From Gemmatimonadota bacterium (GTDB lineage: Bacteria; Latescibacterota; UBA2968; UBA8231): a stretch of 25,722 bases of DNA. The position numbers were made by a program, and so were the translations under genes. The stretch is from positions 1-25,722 of the forward strand of contig VXOR01000112.1 in assembly GCA_009840005.1 (NCBI GenBank). Reading direction: 5' to 3'. Shown in pieces: positions 15,552 through 22,682 of the stretch (the stretch's first letter is position 1; each line of letters opens with the position of its first letter). The notes beneath the pieces are model-generated. The model ran no database searches and had not been told where the DNA came from. It saw only the letters and a list, made by a program, of their open reading frames with translations.

Positions 15552-16424
15552 TTAAGACACGTCGTCCGTGTCGATTTCACTCTTCAAGACATAGACTCCC
15601 TCATCGGCCGTGTTGATTCCAATCGTTACGGCAGTTCCGGGGAGGTCTGCCGCCATCCCCTCAAAGGTTTCCTTGTCGCAGTTCAACTCGTAAAACCCGA
15701 AGCGAGAGGCGATCTGAATCTTCCCTTTATTGAGGCGGGCAAATTTCTGAAGAAACTCAAGACCCAGCCCGCCGGGATGAGGGCCACTCTTCGTGGTGTG
15801 ATATGGCTTAAGTGCCCATTTAAGAGCCGGGAGGGAACTAATACGGGTATCATTGAAGTAACGACGGACGGCCTCACGGATTCCGATACCGACATCGGCG
15901 ATAGTGAAGTCGAGACGATGCTGTTGCGGGAAGAATTGGCCACAGACGAAGACACCAAGTTCTGATTCGGAGTGGACAACAGCATTCTGATAAACCTCAA
16001 AGACCTTTTTCTTGAAAACTCGGCTCGCCCTTTCGGACATTCTAGGAATACCTCTGCCGCTGAGTTGCCGATGGATATATTCCTCGAACTCGCCTTCGTC
16101 CCTAAGGCGCAGGCGGCGAAAGGGCATCGTTATCCGGTCAATGTCATTGAGTGATTCATACCAATAATTGGTTAAGAACCGATTTTTCCGAAGCACCTGT
16201 TCCACCTCATCAGGAATAGCAACGATCTCCACGGTGTTGAATTTGTCAGCCACCTGGGCAAGAATCGCCCCCAGGGGTGCAGCCATGTTGGCGTCGAAAG
16301 ACCACACCTGAGACATATTGAGTTCCAGCCGGTCGGCAAAGAGATCCTCGGTCGCCTTGGCGAGTTCTCCGAGGCACTCGAAGCCTTGGCGGTTACTATA
16401 TACGGTTGGTAGGTAATGGATCAC
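15552..16424 (-). CDS. GHKL-type ATP-binding protein (anti-sigma-kinase-like)
   Basis: A 290-residue protein. Residues 125-270 form a HATPase_c/GHKL fold: N-box KKVFEVYQNAVVHSES (139-154, with E143 and N147), G1 box IADVGIGI (175-182), and G2 box GPHPGGLGLEFLQKF (214-228). There is no dimerisation/His phosphotransfer helix and no membrane segment, so it resembles RsbW/SpoIIAB-type serine kinases rather than sensor kinases. The N-terminal 100 residues contain LELNMSQVWSFDANMAAPLG, reminiscent of a STAS-like strand-helix. The start is GTG 16424, sharing GTGA with the stop of the 48-codon DUF1156 stub; no strong ribosome site of its own is seen, so coupling is likely. Confidence 0.82.
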   Translation of the reverse strand: MIHYLPTVYSNRQGFECLGELAKATEDLFADRLELNMSQVWSFDANMAAPLGAILAQVADKFNTVEIVAIPDEVEQVLRKNRFLTNYWYESLNDIDRITMPFRRLRLRDEGEFEEYIHRQLSGRGIPRMSERASRVFKKKVFEVYQNAVVHSESELGVFVCGQFFPQQHRLDFTIADVGIGIREAVRRYFNDTRISSLPALKWALKPYHTTKSGPHPGGLGLEFLQKFARLNKGKIQIASRFGFYELNCDKETFEGMAADLPGTAVTIGINTADEGVYVLKSEIDTDDVS

Positions 16425-16567
16425 TGCGGCCCTAGCGTCTGAAAGAACTTCGGAGAGGCGGATAGACTGTCCTCCATCTGCGCAAAAATCATTGTCCTAA
16501 CTGCCGTCTTATTGATGGCGTCGAGCGGTAAAGCGACTTCGATGAGTTTTTTGCGGTGTCTAGTCAT
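16421..16567 (-). pseudogene. DUF1156 methylase N-terminal stub (48 codons)
   Basis: ATG 16567 opens MTRHRKKLIEVALPLDAIN, the typical start of DUF1156 adenine methylases. It continues KTAVRTMIFAQMEDSLSA and SPKFFQTLGPQ before TGA. The IFAQM segment normally lies some 25-30 residues further on, so a small in-frame deletion has removed the intervening conserved part. The TGA overlaps the GTG of the GHKL ATPase. With the C-terminal remnant at 14635-14114 it frames the GHKL-STAS-PIN operon. It cannot be a working methylase but may still be translated and serve to load ribosomes onto the operon. Confidence 0.7.
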
Positions 16568-16831
16568 CTTTGAGCATCCATTTTTCAGTAATTCACTAAT
16601 TCACTCTTCGGGCGAGTTCGGGCGTTAGCGCCAGCGTGAAGTATCTGCTAGGTCTTGCACATGCCGTTCTGTTTTTCTGATTTTCGGCAGCCAGTCTCAT
16701 TAGGGCAATAGACAATATCCGTGTAGCACGGACATTAGCAACTATCTGTCTCTTATTGCTGCTGGTCCACTTGGCGGAACCAATAATCTTATTACAAAAA
16801 TATGATGTGATGCCTTAGAACGCTCTACCCC
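16568..16831. other. Intergenic stretch upstream of the defence remnant
   Basis: It holds an imperfect direct repeat AATTCACTAATTCACT near 16590-16605. There is also a minus-strand open frame of 72 codons (16814-16596, no clear start) reading KIIGSAKWTSSNKRQIVANV, then ALMRLAAENQKN. It looks weakly coding but matches nothing I know, and may be a decayed gene tail. No convincing promoter was found. The region is more AT-rich than its neighbours. Confidence 0.3.
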
Positions 16832-17626
16832 TCAGACCCTCCCCGGAAAAGACCGTCCCCGCACCTGCTTGAAGGGCGGCATCTTGGGCGCGTCGGTGAC
16901 CGCCTCGTCGCGCCAGGAAGTCGCGCGCATGTAGTGCACGGCATAGCCCCGGCGCCGCGTGCCGGTCAGATTGGCGTTGCTCTGGTGCAGCGTTAGGCTG
17001 TGGTGGAAGCTGATGCTGCCGGCGCGCAGGGGAGCGGGCCGGATGGGCCAGCCGCCGCTGTCGAGATCGGCGACAAAAGGAGCCAAGCGCTCGCCCCGCA
17101 ACATGCCCCAGCGGTGAGTGCCCGGGGCAAAGTTGAGGCAGCCGTTGTCGCGGGTGGCCGCGTCAATGGCGGTCCAAGCGGAGACCAAGTCCATGGGAAA
17201 AATGTCGCGCCAAGAGGCTGAATCTTGGTGCCAGCCCTGCGCCGAGCCTGTGCGCGGCGCTTTCATAAAGAGCTGGTCGCCGTACATCTTGATGTCATCG
17301 GTGCCGAGCAGGTCGGCAATGATGTCGGCGATTTTGGGGTGGGTTACGTGGGCCCACATTACGTCGTCGTACACCGCTATGTTGTACAATTTGCGCACGG
17401 ATAGCACTTGGTCGGTGACGGCTTTTTCGCCGCGGCGGAAGACGGGTTCGAGTTGGATGCTGGTGTCGGGGATGTGCTCCAGCTCGCCGGTGGCGATGCG
17501 GTCGGTGTGGGCTGATAAAACAGCGACTTCGTCGGGGGTTAGCACATCTTCGACGGTCAGGCAGCCGTCGAGATAGAAGCGTTCGACTTGATCGGGGGTG
17601 AGGTGGCGCAGGTTTTGTTGGGTCAT
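16832..17626 (-). CDS. Phytanoyl-CoA dioxygenase (PhyH) family protein
   Basis: A 264-residue Fe(II)/2-oxoglutarate oxygenase. The facial triad is H133-x-D135 in GWHQDSASW and H214 in SLTLHQSNAN. The 2-oxoglutarate-binding Arg is among R224-R226 in GTRRRGYAVHYM. ATG 17626 has GGAGGAG with 8-nt spacing. It is the last gene of a minus-strand run with an SDR, a sulfatase and a sialidase-like gene, so it probably takes part in breakdown or modification of a sulfated sugar or related small molecule. The substrate is unknown. It is distinct in sequence from the other three PhyH genes here. Confidence 0.9.
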   Translation of the reverse strand: MTQQNLRHLTPDQVERFYLDGCLTVEDVLTPDEVAVLSAHTDRIATGELEHIPDTSIQLEPVFRRGEKAVTDQVLSVRKLYNIAVYDDVMWAHVTHPKIADIIADLLGTDDIKMYGDQLFMKAPRTGSAQGWHQDSASWRDIFPMDLVSAWTAIDAATRDNGCLNFAPGTHRWGMLRGERLAPFVADLDSGGWPIRPAPLRAGSISFHHSLTLHQSNANLTGTRRRGYAVHYMRATSWRDEAVTDAPKMPPFKQVRGRSFPGRV

Positions 17627-17724
17627 GGGACGATCTCCTCCTTCAAGTTAGACCGGTAATTTTCCGCCCAGACTTTGAGCGGAATATCCTCGTCTTGGGG
17701 CCGCCAATAGCGCGATACCGAGAC
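17623..17724 (-). other. Coding-like tail fragment between SDR and PhyH
   Basis: In one minus frame the gap reads SRYWRPQDEDIPLKVWAE followed by NYRSNLKEEIVP, its TGA sharing ATGA with the PhyH start. It has no start codon after an in-frame stop at 17727-17725. The composition (Trp, Tyr, acidic) looks like a real protein C-terminus. It could be the tail of a deleted gene. The PhyH ribosome site lies inside it. Confidence 0.3.
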
Positions 17725-17731
17725 TCAAGCA

Positions 17732-18529
17732 TCACTTCCACATGCAGAAGCCGCCGTCCACCACCAAGTTGTGCCCGGTGATATAGTCGGCGGCGGGCGA
17801 GGCCAAAAAGCGCACCGCTCCCTTCAGATCTAGGCCGTCGCGGCCCATGCGGCCCAAGGCGGTGGCGTCGCTGTACGCGTCGATAAAGGCTTGGGGTTGG
17901 CCGCGCTCAAAGCCGCCGGGCGAAATGGCGTTGACCCGCACGCCCATAGGGGCTAAGTAGGCGGCCGCGTCCATCGTCAGGCCGATGACGCCGGCTTTGG
18001 CTGCGGCGTAGTCCAGCGGTTGTTGGAGCAAGCCGCTGTGCTCGTACATGCGGCGGTCGCGGCCCACTAGACCGGCGATGGAGGCGATGTTGATAATGGC
18101 ACCCGAGCCTTGTTCGGCCATGATGCGGCCGAAGATCTGGCAGGAGAAGAGGGGGCCGGTCAAATTGGTGTCGATGAGCAGGCGGGCGTCTGCTGGCTTG
18201 CGCTCGAATGGGTCGGTGGTAGAAAGCCCTAAGCCGCCACCGGCGTTGTTGACCACCACATCGACGCGGCCTTGCCACTTGTGCACGTCTTGGGCGAATT
18301 GGCTAAGGGCGGCGTGGTCGCAGATGTCGAGGGCGGCGCTGTACACCTTGCAGCCGTAGGTCTCTTTGAGATGCTCGGCGGTGGCTTGGGCACTGGCTTC
18401 CTGGCGGGAGGTGATGGCTAGGTGACAACCAGCGTCGGCTAGGCTCTCGGCCATGTCGCGGCCCAAATCGCGGGCCCCGCCGATTACCACAGCCACTTGG
18501 CCGGTCAAGTCGAAAAGTTCTGTGCTCAT
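17732..18529 (-). CDS. Short-chain dehydrogenase/reductase (SDR)
   Basis: A 265-residue classical SDR, an NAD(P)-dependent alcohol/sugar oxidoreductase. The cofactor loop is GGARDLG (17-23, first Gly replacing the usual Thr of TGxxxGxG). NNAGGG is at 94-99 and N122 in DTNLTG. The catalytic S150 lies in NIASIAG, with Y174 and K178 in DYAAAKAG. The C-terminus YITGHNLVVDGGF is typical. The Ser-Tyr distance is longer than usual because of an insertion around RDRRMYEHSGLLQQ, which may shape the substrate pocket. ATG 18529 has CAGGAG at 6 nt; the upstream ATG 18580 overlaps the sulfatase gene end and is rejected. It lies 47 bp after the sulfatase in the same run. Confidence 0.92.
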   Translation of the reverse strand: MSTELFDLTGQVAVVIGGARDLGRDMAESLADAGCHLAITSRQEASAQATAEHLKETYGCKVYSAALDICDHAALSQFAQDVHKWQGRVDVVVNNAGGGLGLSTTDPFERKPADARLLIDTNLTGPLFSCQIFGRIMAEQGSGAIINIASIAGLVGRDRRMYEHSGLLQQPLDYAAAKAGVIGLTMDAAAYLAPMGVRVNAISPGGFERGQPQAFIDAYSDATALGRMGRDGLDLKGAVRFLASPAADYITGHNLVVDGGFCMWK

Positions 18530-18576
18530 GGGGATACTCCTGGCGCGGGGCAATATAGGTGTCTGAAGGTGGGGGA

Positions 18577-20016
18577 TCAACCAGATGGAGGCTCCTTAAA
18601 GGTCATGTCCGACCGCTGCTCCCAGCGGAACTGGTCGGGCGCGTTGGTTTGTTCGGCCCAGTCGCGGATCAAATCGATATCCGCCTGTCGCGCCTCCAGC
18701 CGCGCCGCGACTTGGGCTGGATCCCACCCGTCTAAGACTAAGTCGGTCAACTCGGCCACCAACTTCTGGCATTCTGGCTCGGCGGCTCGATCCACTCGCT
18801 CTTGGGGATCTTCTGCTAGGTTGAACAACTGGGGGCGCTCGCGCCAGTGGTAGATCAGCTTCCACGGCCCGCGCCGCACCATGCGCTGCACTTGGCCTTC
18901 GCGCAGGGCGTATTCCGAAAAGGCCACGTCCTCCCAATCGGCTTGACTCGTGCACAGCAACTCCAGTGCTGACCGGCCCGGTGAATTGGGTAAGGGCGGA
19001 GCACCCAGAGCTTGGAGCATGGTGGCGTTGAGATCTAAGGCGCTCATTACTCGGTCGCATTGCGTCCCCGCTGGCAATACGCCGGGCCAGGAGACAATGG
19101 CTGGCACTTTGGCCGACTCTTCATAAAAAGTCCGCTTCATCCACAAGTCGTGCTCGCCGACCAACTCGCCGTGATCCGAGCTGTACACCACTAAGGTGTT
19201 GTCGGCCAAGTCGTTTTCCCGCAGGGCCGTTAAAATGCGGCCGATCATGTCGTCCATTGCGGCGACCAAGGCCCAGTAGGCCGCCCGGGCGTTGAATACC
19301 CATTCCTCGGGAATATCCTGCAAACCGCCGTGGGTCCGCCACCAGCGGATTGCCGGGTGGAGGTGATCGCCAAAAGGCTCGCGTACCTCGGGTGGGCGAA
19401 TTCTTTCCCGGTAGTAATCGTATAGAGGCTGCCGCGCCAAATAGGGAGAATGCGGCAGCATAAAGCCGATACTGAGGCTGAAGGGACCCTCGGCTTGACC
19501 GGCGCGCTTTTGCACTCCCAGTTGATTTAGAAAGTACACGGCGGCTGCGGTCACGTCCTCGTCGTGTACTTGGTACGAACTCTGTCCCGGCCCGGCGTTC
19601 TCCAGACTCCTGCGGCTCATGGCCGGGGCTTGTCCCCCGCCGGGCCAGTTGGAGGAGTGGTCGCCCACCGGCCTTGCGACATAGCCGTGCAGTTGGTCGG
19701 GACCTATGGAGTGCATGCGGCCGATCAGCACGGGCCGATATCCAGCCGCTCCCATGGCGTGGGCCATCGTCGGCACCCCCGAATCGAGAATCTGATTGTT
19801 GGTCCACACTTCGATGTCGCTGGGGTAGCGCCCCGCGAGCATGGCCATGCGCGAGGCCACGCACACCGGCGATGGGCAGTACACTTGGGTGCATTGCACG
19901 CCCTCGGCGGCGAGGCGGTCCAAATGCGGCGTCTCCACCACCGGATCGTCGGCACAGCCCATGACGTAGGGATTGTGCTGGTCGGAGTGGATGTAGAGTA
20001 GATTGGGGCGCGGCAT
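18577..20016 (-). CDS. Type I sulfatase (formylglycine-dependent)
   Basis: A 479-residue arylsulfatase-family hydrolase that would remove sulfate esters from sugars or glycans. The N-terminal metal site is in IHSDQHNPYVMG (9-20). The formylglycine motif is C52-V-A-S-R56 within CPSPVCVASRMAML, so it belongs to the Cys-type needing FGE maturation. Further family blocks are VVYSSDHGELVGEHDLWMKR and TFYEESAKVPAIVSWPG. No N-terminal signal peptide is visible (MPRPNLLYIHSDQ starts directly with the first strand), so action on imported small substrates is likely. ATG 20016 has AAGGAGG 10 nt upstream. It is preceded by a sialidase-like gene and followed by an SDR and a PhyH gene. Confidence 0.95.
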   Translation of the reverse strand: MPRPNLLYIHSDQHNPYVMGCADDPVVETPHLDRLAAEGVQCTQVYCPSPVCVASRMAMLAGRYPSDIEVWTNNQILDSGVPTMAHAMGAAGYRPVLIGRMHSIGPDQLHGYVARPVGDHSSNWPGGGQAPAMSRRSLENAGPGQSSYQVHDEDVTAAAVYFLNQLGVQKRAGQAEGPFSLSIGFMLPHSPYLARQPLYDYYRERIRPPEVREPFGDHLHPAIRWWRTHGGLQDIPEEWVFNARAAYWALVAAMDDMIGRILTALRENDLADNTLVVYSSDHGELVGEHDLWMKRTFYEESAKVPAIVSWPGVLPAGTQCDRVMSALDLNATMLQALGAPPLPNSPGRSALELLCTSQADWEDVAFSEYALREGQVQRMVRRGPWKLIYHWRERPQLFNLAEDPQERVDRAAEPECQKLVAELTDLVLDGWDPAQVAARLEARQADIDLIRDWAEQTNAPDQFRWEQRSDMTFKEPPSG

Positions 20017-20041
20017 GGGGAAACGTCCTCCTTATTGAAAG

Positions 20042-20070
20042 ATAATCCGCAGATGAACGCAGATAGACAT
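20042..20070. repeat. Short dispersed repeat (CGCAGAT direct repeats)
   Basis: CGCAGAT occurs at 20048-20054 and again at 20058-20064 with GAA between, inside ATCCGCAGATGAACGCAGAT. This motif is familiar as a dispersed intergenic repeat in many environmental bacterial genomes (from memory). It lies in the 92-bp gap between the sialidase-like and sulfatase genes. Confidence 0.5.
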
Positions 20071-20108
20071 AGAATAATAGGAACAAGACGATCAGCAGCG
20101 CGAAATTG

Positions 20109-21233
20109 CTAGAGAGCTAAACGAGCCCAGCGCACTTCCATACAGGCGTCGTCGCCGGCGTAATAGACGACCATGACGTCGCCGTCGGGCAGGGCTGCTG
20201 AAAAGGGTAGGCCAAAACTCCACAAGCCCATTTCGGCCAGCAGGTCGCCGGTGTCTCCTTGGCCGGCCGCGGTTTGCGAGGAGTCGGTGGTCTGGCGGTA
20301 TAGTTCTACTTCGGTGCCCGCGTCAAAGGGGGCGTCTGCCGCCGGGGCTAGGCGGGCGCGGATCGAGTGCGACTGGAAGCGATCAACCCAGGCCAAGACC
20401 ATGCGGCCATCGGGCAAAATGGCTGGATGCGCGGCTTGGTCGGGGAAACCTAAGTCATCGGGAGCAGACCAAGTAGCACCTTCGTCTGAGCTGAGGTGGC
20501 GCTGGATGTTTAGGTACTGGGTCGTCTGCCGGTCGTAGGTCCAGGTGAAGGTGACTACGCGGCCGTCGGGGCAGACGCCAGCGCGTTGGTCCCAGTTGAA
20601 GATGCGGCCGGTGGGGTCTTGGCAGGTGGTGACGGGATCGCTCCAGGTCTGGCTTTGATCTTCCGAGTACAAATACACCACCCGTTGCAGCCACTGGCCC
20701 CGGTCCAAATAGGTTTTATTGGTCTCGATGCTCAAGGCTAGGCGGCCGCTGGGCAGGATGAGTACGGGGTTGGTTAGGCTGGGCGGACCGACGTCCGGGG
20801 GGACGGGCACGACGCGCCAGTCGGACCAAGTGCGCCCTAGGTCGTGGGAGTCGGCCAAGACGATCTCCATCGGCAGGCAGCCCTCGGTCTCTTCGTTAAA
20901 AAGGGGCTGGCCCGGATAGGTCTGGCGGTCCACCCACATGGCGGCGAGCAACAAGTGGCCGTTGCCCAAGTCGGTGATATAGCCGACCCTGATCGAGCCG
21001 TTCAGTCCGTTTAAAATTGTGGCAAAAGGGGTTGCGGGGTCGCTCCAGGATTGCCCGCCATCGTCCGAGCGCTTCAGTTCGATTGTGCCGTCCGCTGAAT
21101 CCTTGCTGCTGCCGACTCGGTAGGTGGCCAGCAGCGAGCCGTCGGCCAGCGGGGTGAGCGCGGGAAAGGTCGAAAAGGCGCGCGGCGTATTGGGTTTGCC
21201 GCGGTTGATGATGCCTTGATCGCTGATTTGCAT
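20109..21233 (-). CDS. Sialidase-like (BNR/Asp-box) six-bladed propeller protein
   Basis: A 374-residue protein with at least four Asp-box motifs (S-x-D-x-G-x-T-W): SDDGGQSWSDP, SHDLGRTWSDW, SEDQSQTWSDP and SSDEGATWSAP. This is diagnostic of the sialidase/neuraminidase-type beta-propeller. Such proteins cleave terminal sialic acid or act on other glycans, and many bacterial members have unknown substrates. No signal peptide or anchor is visible, which argues for a cytoplasmic role. ATG 21233 has TTGGAG 7 nt upstream. It is the first gene of the run sialidase-like, sulfatase, SDR, PhyH, all on the minus strand. A catalytic Tyr-Glu pair and Arg triad were not confirmed. Confidence 0.88.
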   Translation of the reverse strand: MQISDQGIINRGKPNTPRAFSTFPALTPLADGSLLATYRVGSSKDSADGTIELKRSDDGGQSWSDPATPFATILNGLNGSIRVGYITDLGNGHLLLAAMWVDRQTYPGQPLFNEETEGCLPMEIVLADSHDLGRTWSDWRVVPVPPDVGPPSLTNPVLILPSGRLALSIETNKTYLDRGQWLQRVVYLYSEDQSQTWSDPVTTCQDPTGRIFNWDQRAGVCPDGRVVTFTWTYDRQTTQYLNIQRHLSSDEGATWSAPDDLGFPDQAAHPAILPDGRMVLAWVDRFQSHSIRARLAPAADAPFDAGTEVELYRQTTDSSQTAAGQGDTGDLLAEMGLWSFGLPFSAALPDGDVMVVYYAGDDACMEVRWARLAL

Positions 21234-21280
21234 GTTGATACTCCAAGTTAGCCGCTTTTCATTGTGCGGTGTGTATGTCT

Positions 21281-21308
21281 TATTGTTTGAGGAGAGCGTG
21301 GGTATAAT
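21281..21308 (+). promoter_or_regulatory. Possible promoter for downstream PhyH
   Basis: A perfect -10 hexamer TATAAT lies at 21303-21308. The -35 candidates are weak (TATTGT at 21281 with 16-bp spacing). If used, it would give a leader of about 150 nt before the ATG at 21465. Low confidence. Confidence 0.3.
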
Positions 21309-21332
21309 AGTGATAGTCGCGCAGGGTGGACA

Positions 21333-21431
21333 ATGGGGCGTCTAACCGGCGGCAATCCGGCGGTGGGGGCGGCCTGTGATGCGTTGTTGCACGGGCGCGT
21401 GCCGTACCGCTCCGATGTCGAGGCAGGATAG
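21333..21431 (+). other. Possible 32-codon small ORF
   Basis: ATG 21333 reads MGRLTGGNPAVGAACDALLH then GRVPYRSDVEAG and stops at TAG 21431, 33 bp before the PhyH start. A GGGTGG stretch lies just upstream, too close to be a good ribosome site. The composition looks protein-like. It could be a gene fragment or leader; no family is recognised. Confidence 0.25.
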
Positions 21432-21464
21432 GGCTAGGCGCATAATTCGCAGGAGGAGAAAATC

Positions 21465-22211
21465 ATGGTTTTAGCGATGGAGACGCATTTGCGGCAATAC
21501 CGCGAAGAAGGCTATTGCCTAGTCGAAGAATTGATTCCAGCCGATCTAGTCGAGGCCGCTCGCCAGCGCACCATGGAAATAGCCGGGGATTTACCCGATT
21601 GGTCGGAGAGGCATTTCCAGGTGCTCGATCCAAGTCGTTATAAAGCCGCTGGGGGCAGTCGGCTGCCGGGCGGCATTCAGCAGCCGGCCAGTCAAGAGGA
21701 GGTGTTCGCACGAGTCGCCGACCATTCGCGCTTGGCCGAAGTCATGGCGGCCTTGTTGGAAGGGCCAGTGGAACGCTTCACCGATCAGATAGGGGTCAAG
21801 CACGCCGCAATTGTCGAAGAGCAGGGCGGCTGTAGCTATTTCCACCAGGATTCGTTCTACTGGAAAATAGCGCCAGAGTTGGGGTGCAACTGCTGGATTC
21901 CCTTAACGGAGGTCGGGATAGAAGCCAGCGCCTTGGCCGTGATGCCGGCCAGCCACCAAGGCTGGCGGCTTATCGAGCACGAATCGTACTACGACGATCC
22001 GCCTATGGGCCATGTGGGCGACGACGGATTCCGGCCCTTCAAGCGCCATCGCGTGCCTCTGGAGCAGGTAGATTTTGCCCAAGAGAAGCTAATTGCCACT
22101 AGGCCGGGGGATGGACTGTTCTTCAGCAATTACACTTGGCACCGCAGCGAGCCGAACCGCAGCGGCCGGTCGCAGGCTTTTTACGCCATTGCGTACCAGC
22201 GCCGAGCATAG
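21465..22211 (+). CDS. Phytanoyl-CoA dioxygenase (PhyH) family protein
   Basis: A 248-residue Fe(II)/2-oxoglutarate oxygenase. The triad is H127-x-D129 in SYFHQDSFYW and H226 in YTWHRSEPN; R235 in SGRSQAFYAIAY is the 2-oxoglutarate candidate. GGAGGAG lies 6 nt before ATG 21465; a second ATG at 21477 is possible. It has a Cys-rich short stretch (GCNCWIPLTEVG) after the HxD strand. It is transcribed away from the sialidase-sulfatase-SDR-PhyH run, with 231 bp between the divergent starts. The substrate is unknown. Confidence 0.9.
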   Translation: MVLAMETHLRQYREEGYCLVEELIPADLVEAARQRTMEIAGDLPDWSERHFQVLDPSRYKAAGGSRLPGGIQQPASQEEVFARVADHSRLAEVMAALLEGPVERFTDQIGVKHAAIVEEQGGCSYFHQDSFYWKIAPELGCNCWIPLTEVGIEASALAVMPASHQGWRLIEHESYYDDPPMGHVGDDGFRPFKRHRVPLEQVDFAQEKLIATRPGDGLFFSNYTWHRSEPNRSGRSQAFYAIAYQRRA

Positions 22212-22224
22212 AATTTGACGCAGC

Positions 22225-22494
22225 TTGTGGCGCACTAAGTCGGGCAGAGAAGTCGATTTTGTCCTCTACGGGCCGGAAGGCTTTTGGGCCTTGGAAGTCA
22301 AAAACACCCGCACCATTCGCCTGAGTGATCTCAACAGCCTGCGCGCTTTCAAACAAGACTATCTCGAAGCCGAGGTGTGTTTACTATATAGAGGAGACGA
22401 GCGGATCGAGATACAGGGAATACGCTGTCTGCCCTGCGGCGAATTTTTGCAAGGGCTGGTACCGGGCCGACCTTTACTAGCCCACACCTATTAA
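22225..22494 (+). pseudogene. C-terminal remnant of a DUF4143 ATP-binding protein
   Basis: About 90 codons reading WRTKSGREVDFVLYGPEG, FWALEVKNTRTIRLSDL and LLYRGDERIEIQGIRCLP. This is the C-terminal PD-(D/E)XK-like DUF4143 domain of AAA+ (AAA_14) proteins, with E-V-D-F and L-E-V-K as the nuclease-like residues. The N-terminal ATPase, normally about 300 residues, is missing. The frame is closed by a TGA just upstream (about 22216), and the only start is a TTG without a ribosome site. It is a remnant of a mobile or defence-associated gene, 13 bp after the PhyH gene. Confidence 0.75.
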
Positions 22495-22502
22495 CCTTAC
22501 AC

Positions 22503-22659
22503 CTTAGTACACGACAGTAGAGGTGGTCTGAGATGCTTCGCTTCGCTCAGCATGACACGGTGAAGCAGCGCACCCACTTGTCATGCTGAGCGGAGCGAAG
22601 CGGAGTCGAAGCATCTGATACCCCGATGACCATGTATAACGTTACTGTCGTGTACTAAG
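22503..22659. mobile_element. 157-bp MITE-like element with 17-bp perfect TIRs
   Basis: CTTAGTACACGACAGTA (22503-22519) is repeated exactly in inverse at 22643-22659. Inside is a second, long inverted repeat. AGATGCTTCG (22531-22540) pairs with 22607-22616, and CTCAGCATGACA (22546-22557) pairs with 22579-22590, with an extra CGGAG on the right arm. The inner palindrome, related to TCATGCTGAGCGGAGCGAAG, is a widespread dispersed repeat in environmental genomes (from memory). There is no ORF inside. No target-site duplication is evident. It ends 23 bp before the next PhyH start and could influence its expression. Confidence 0.75.
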
Positions 22660-22682
22660 CCTTTCACACAGGAGCCTCCACC

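Noticed and set aside
18530..18580. Extended start of the SDR gene at 18580
   Set aside because: It would overlap the sulfatase stop and adds a Pro/Arg-rich tail; ATG 18529 has a good ribosome site.
19121..20086. 321-codon frame overlapping the sulfatase gene
   Set aside because: Arg/Ser/Pro-rich shadow of the sulfatase, whose own frame has all family motifs.
22219..22494. DUF4143-like frame as an intact small nuclease
   Set aside because: It matches only the C-terminal end of a much larger AAA protein, has no ribosome site, and an in-frame stop lies just upstream.
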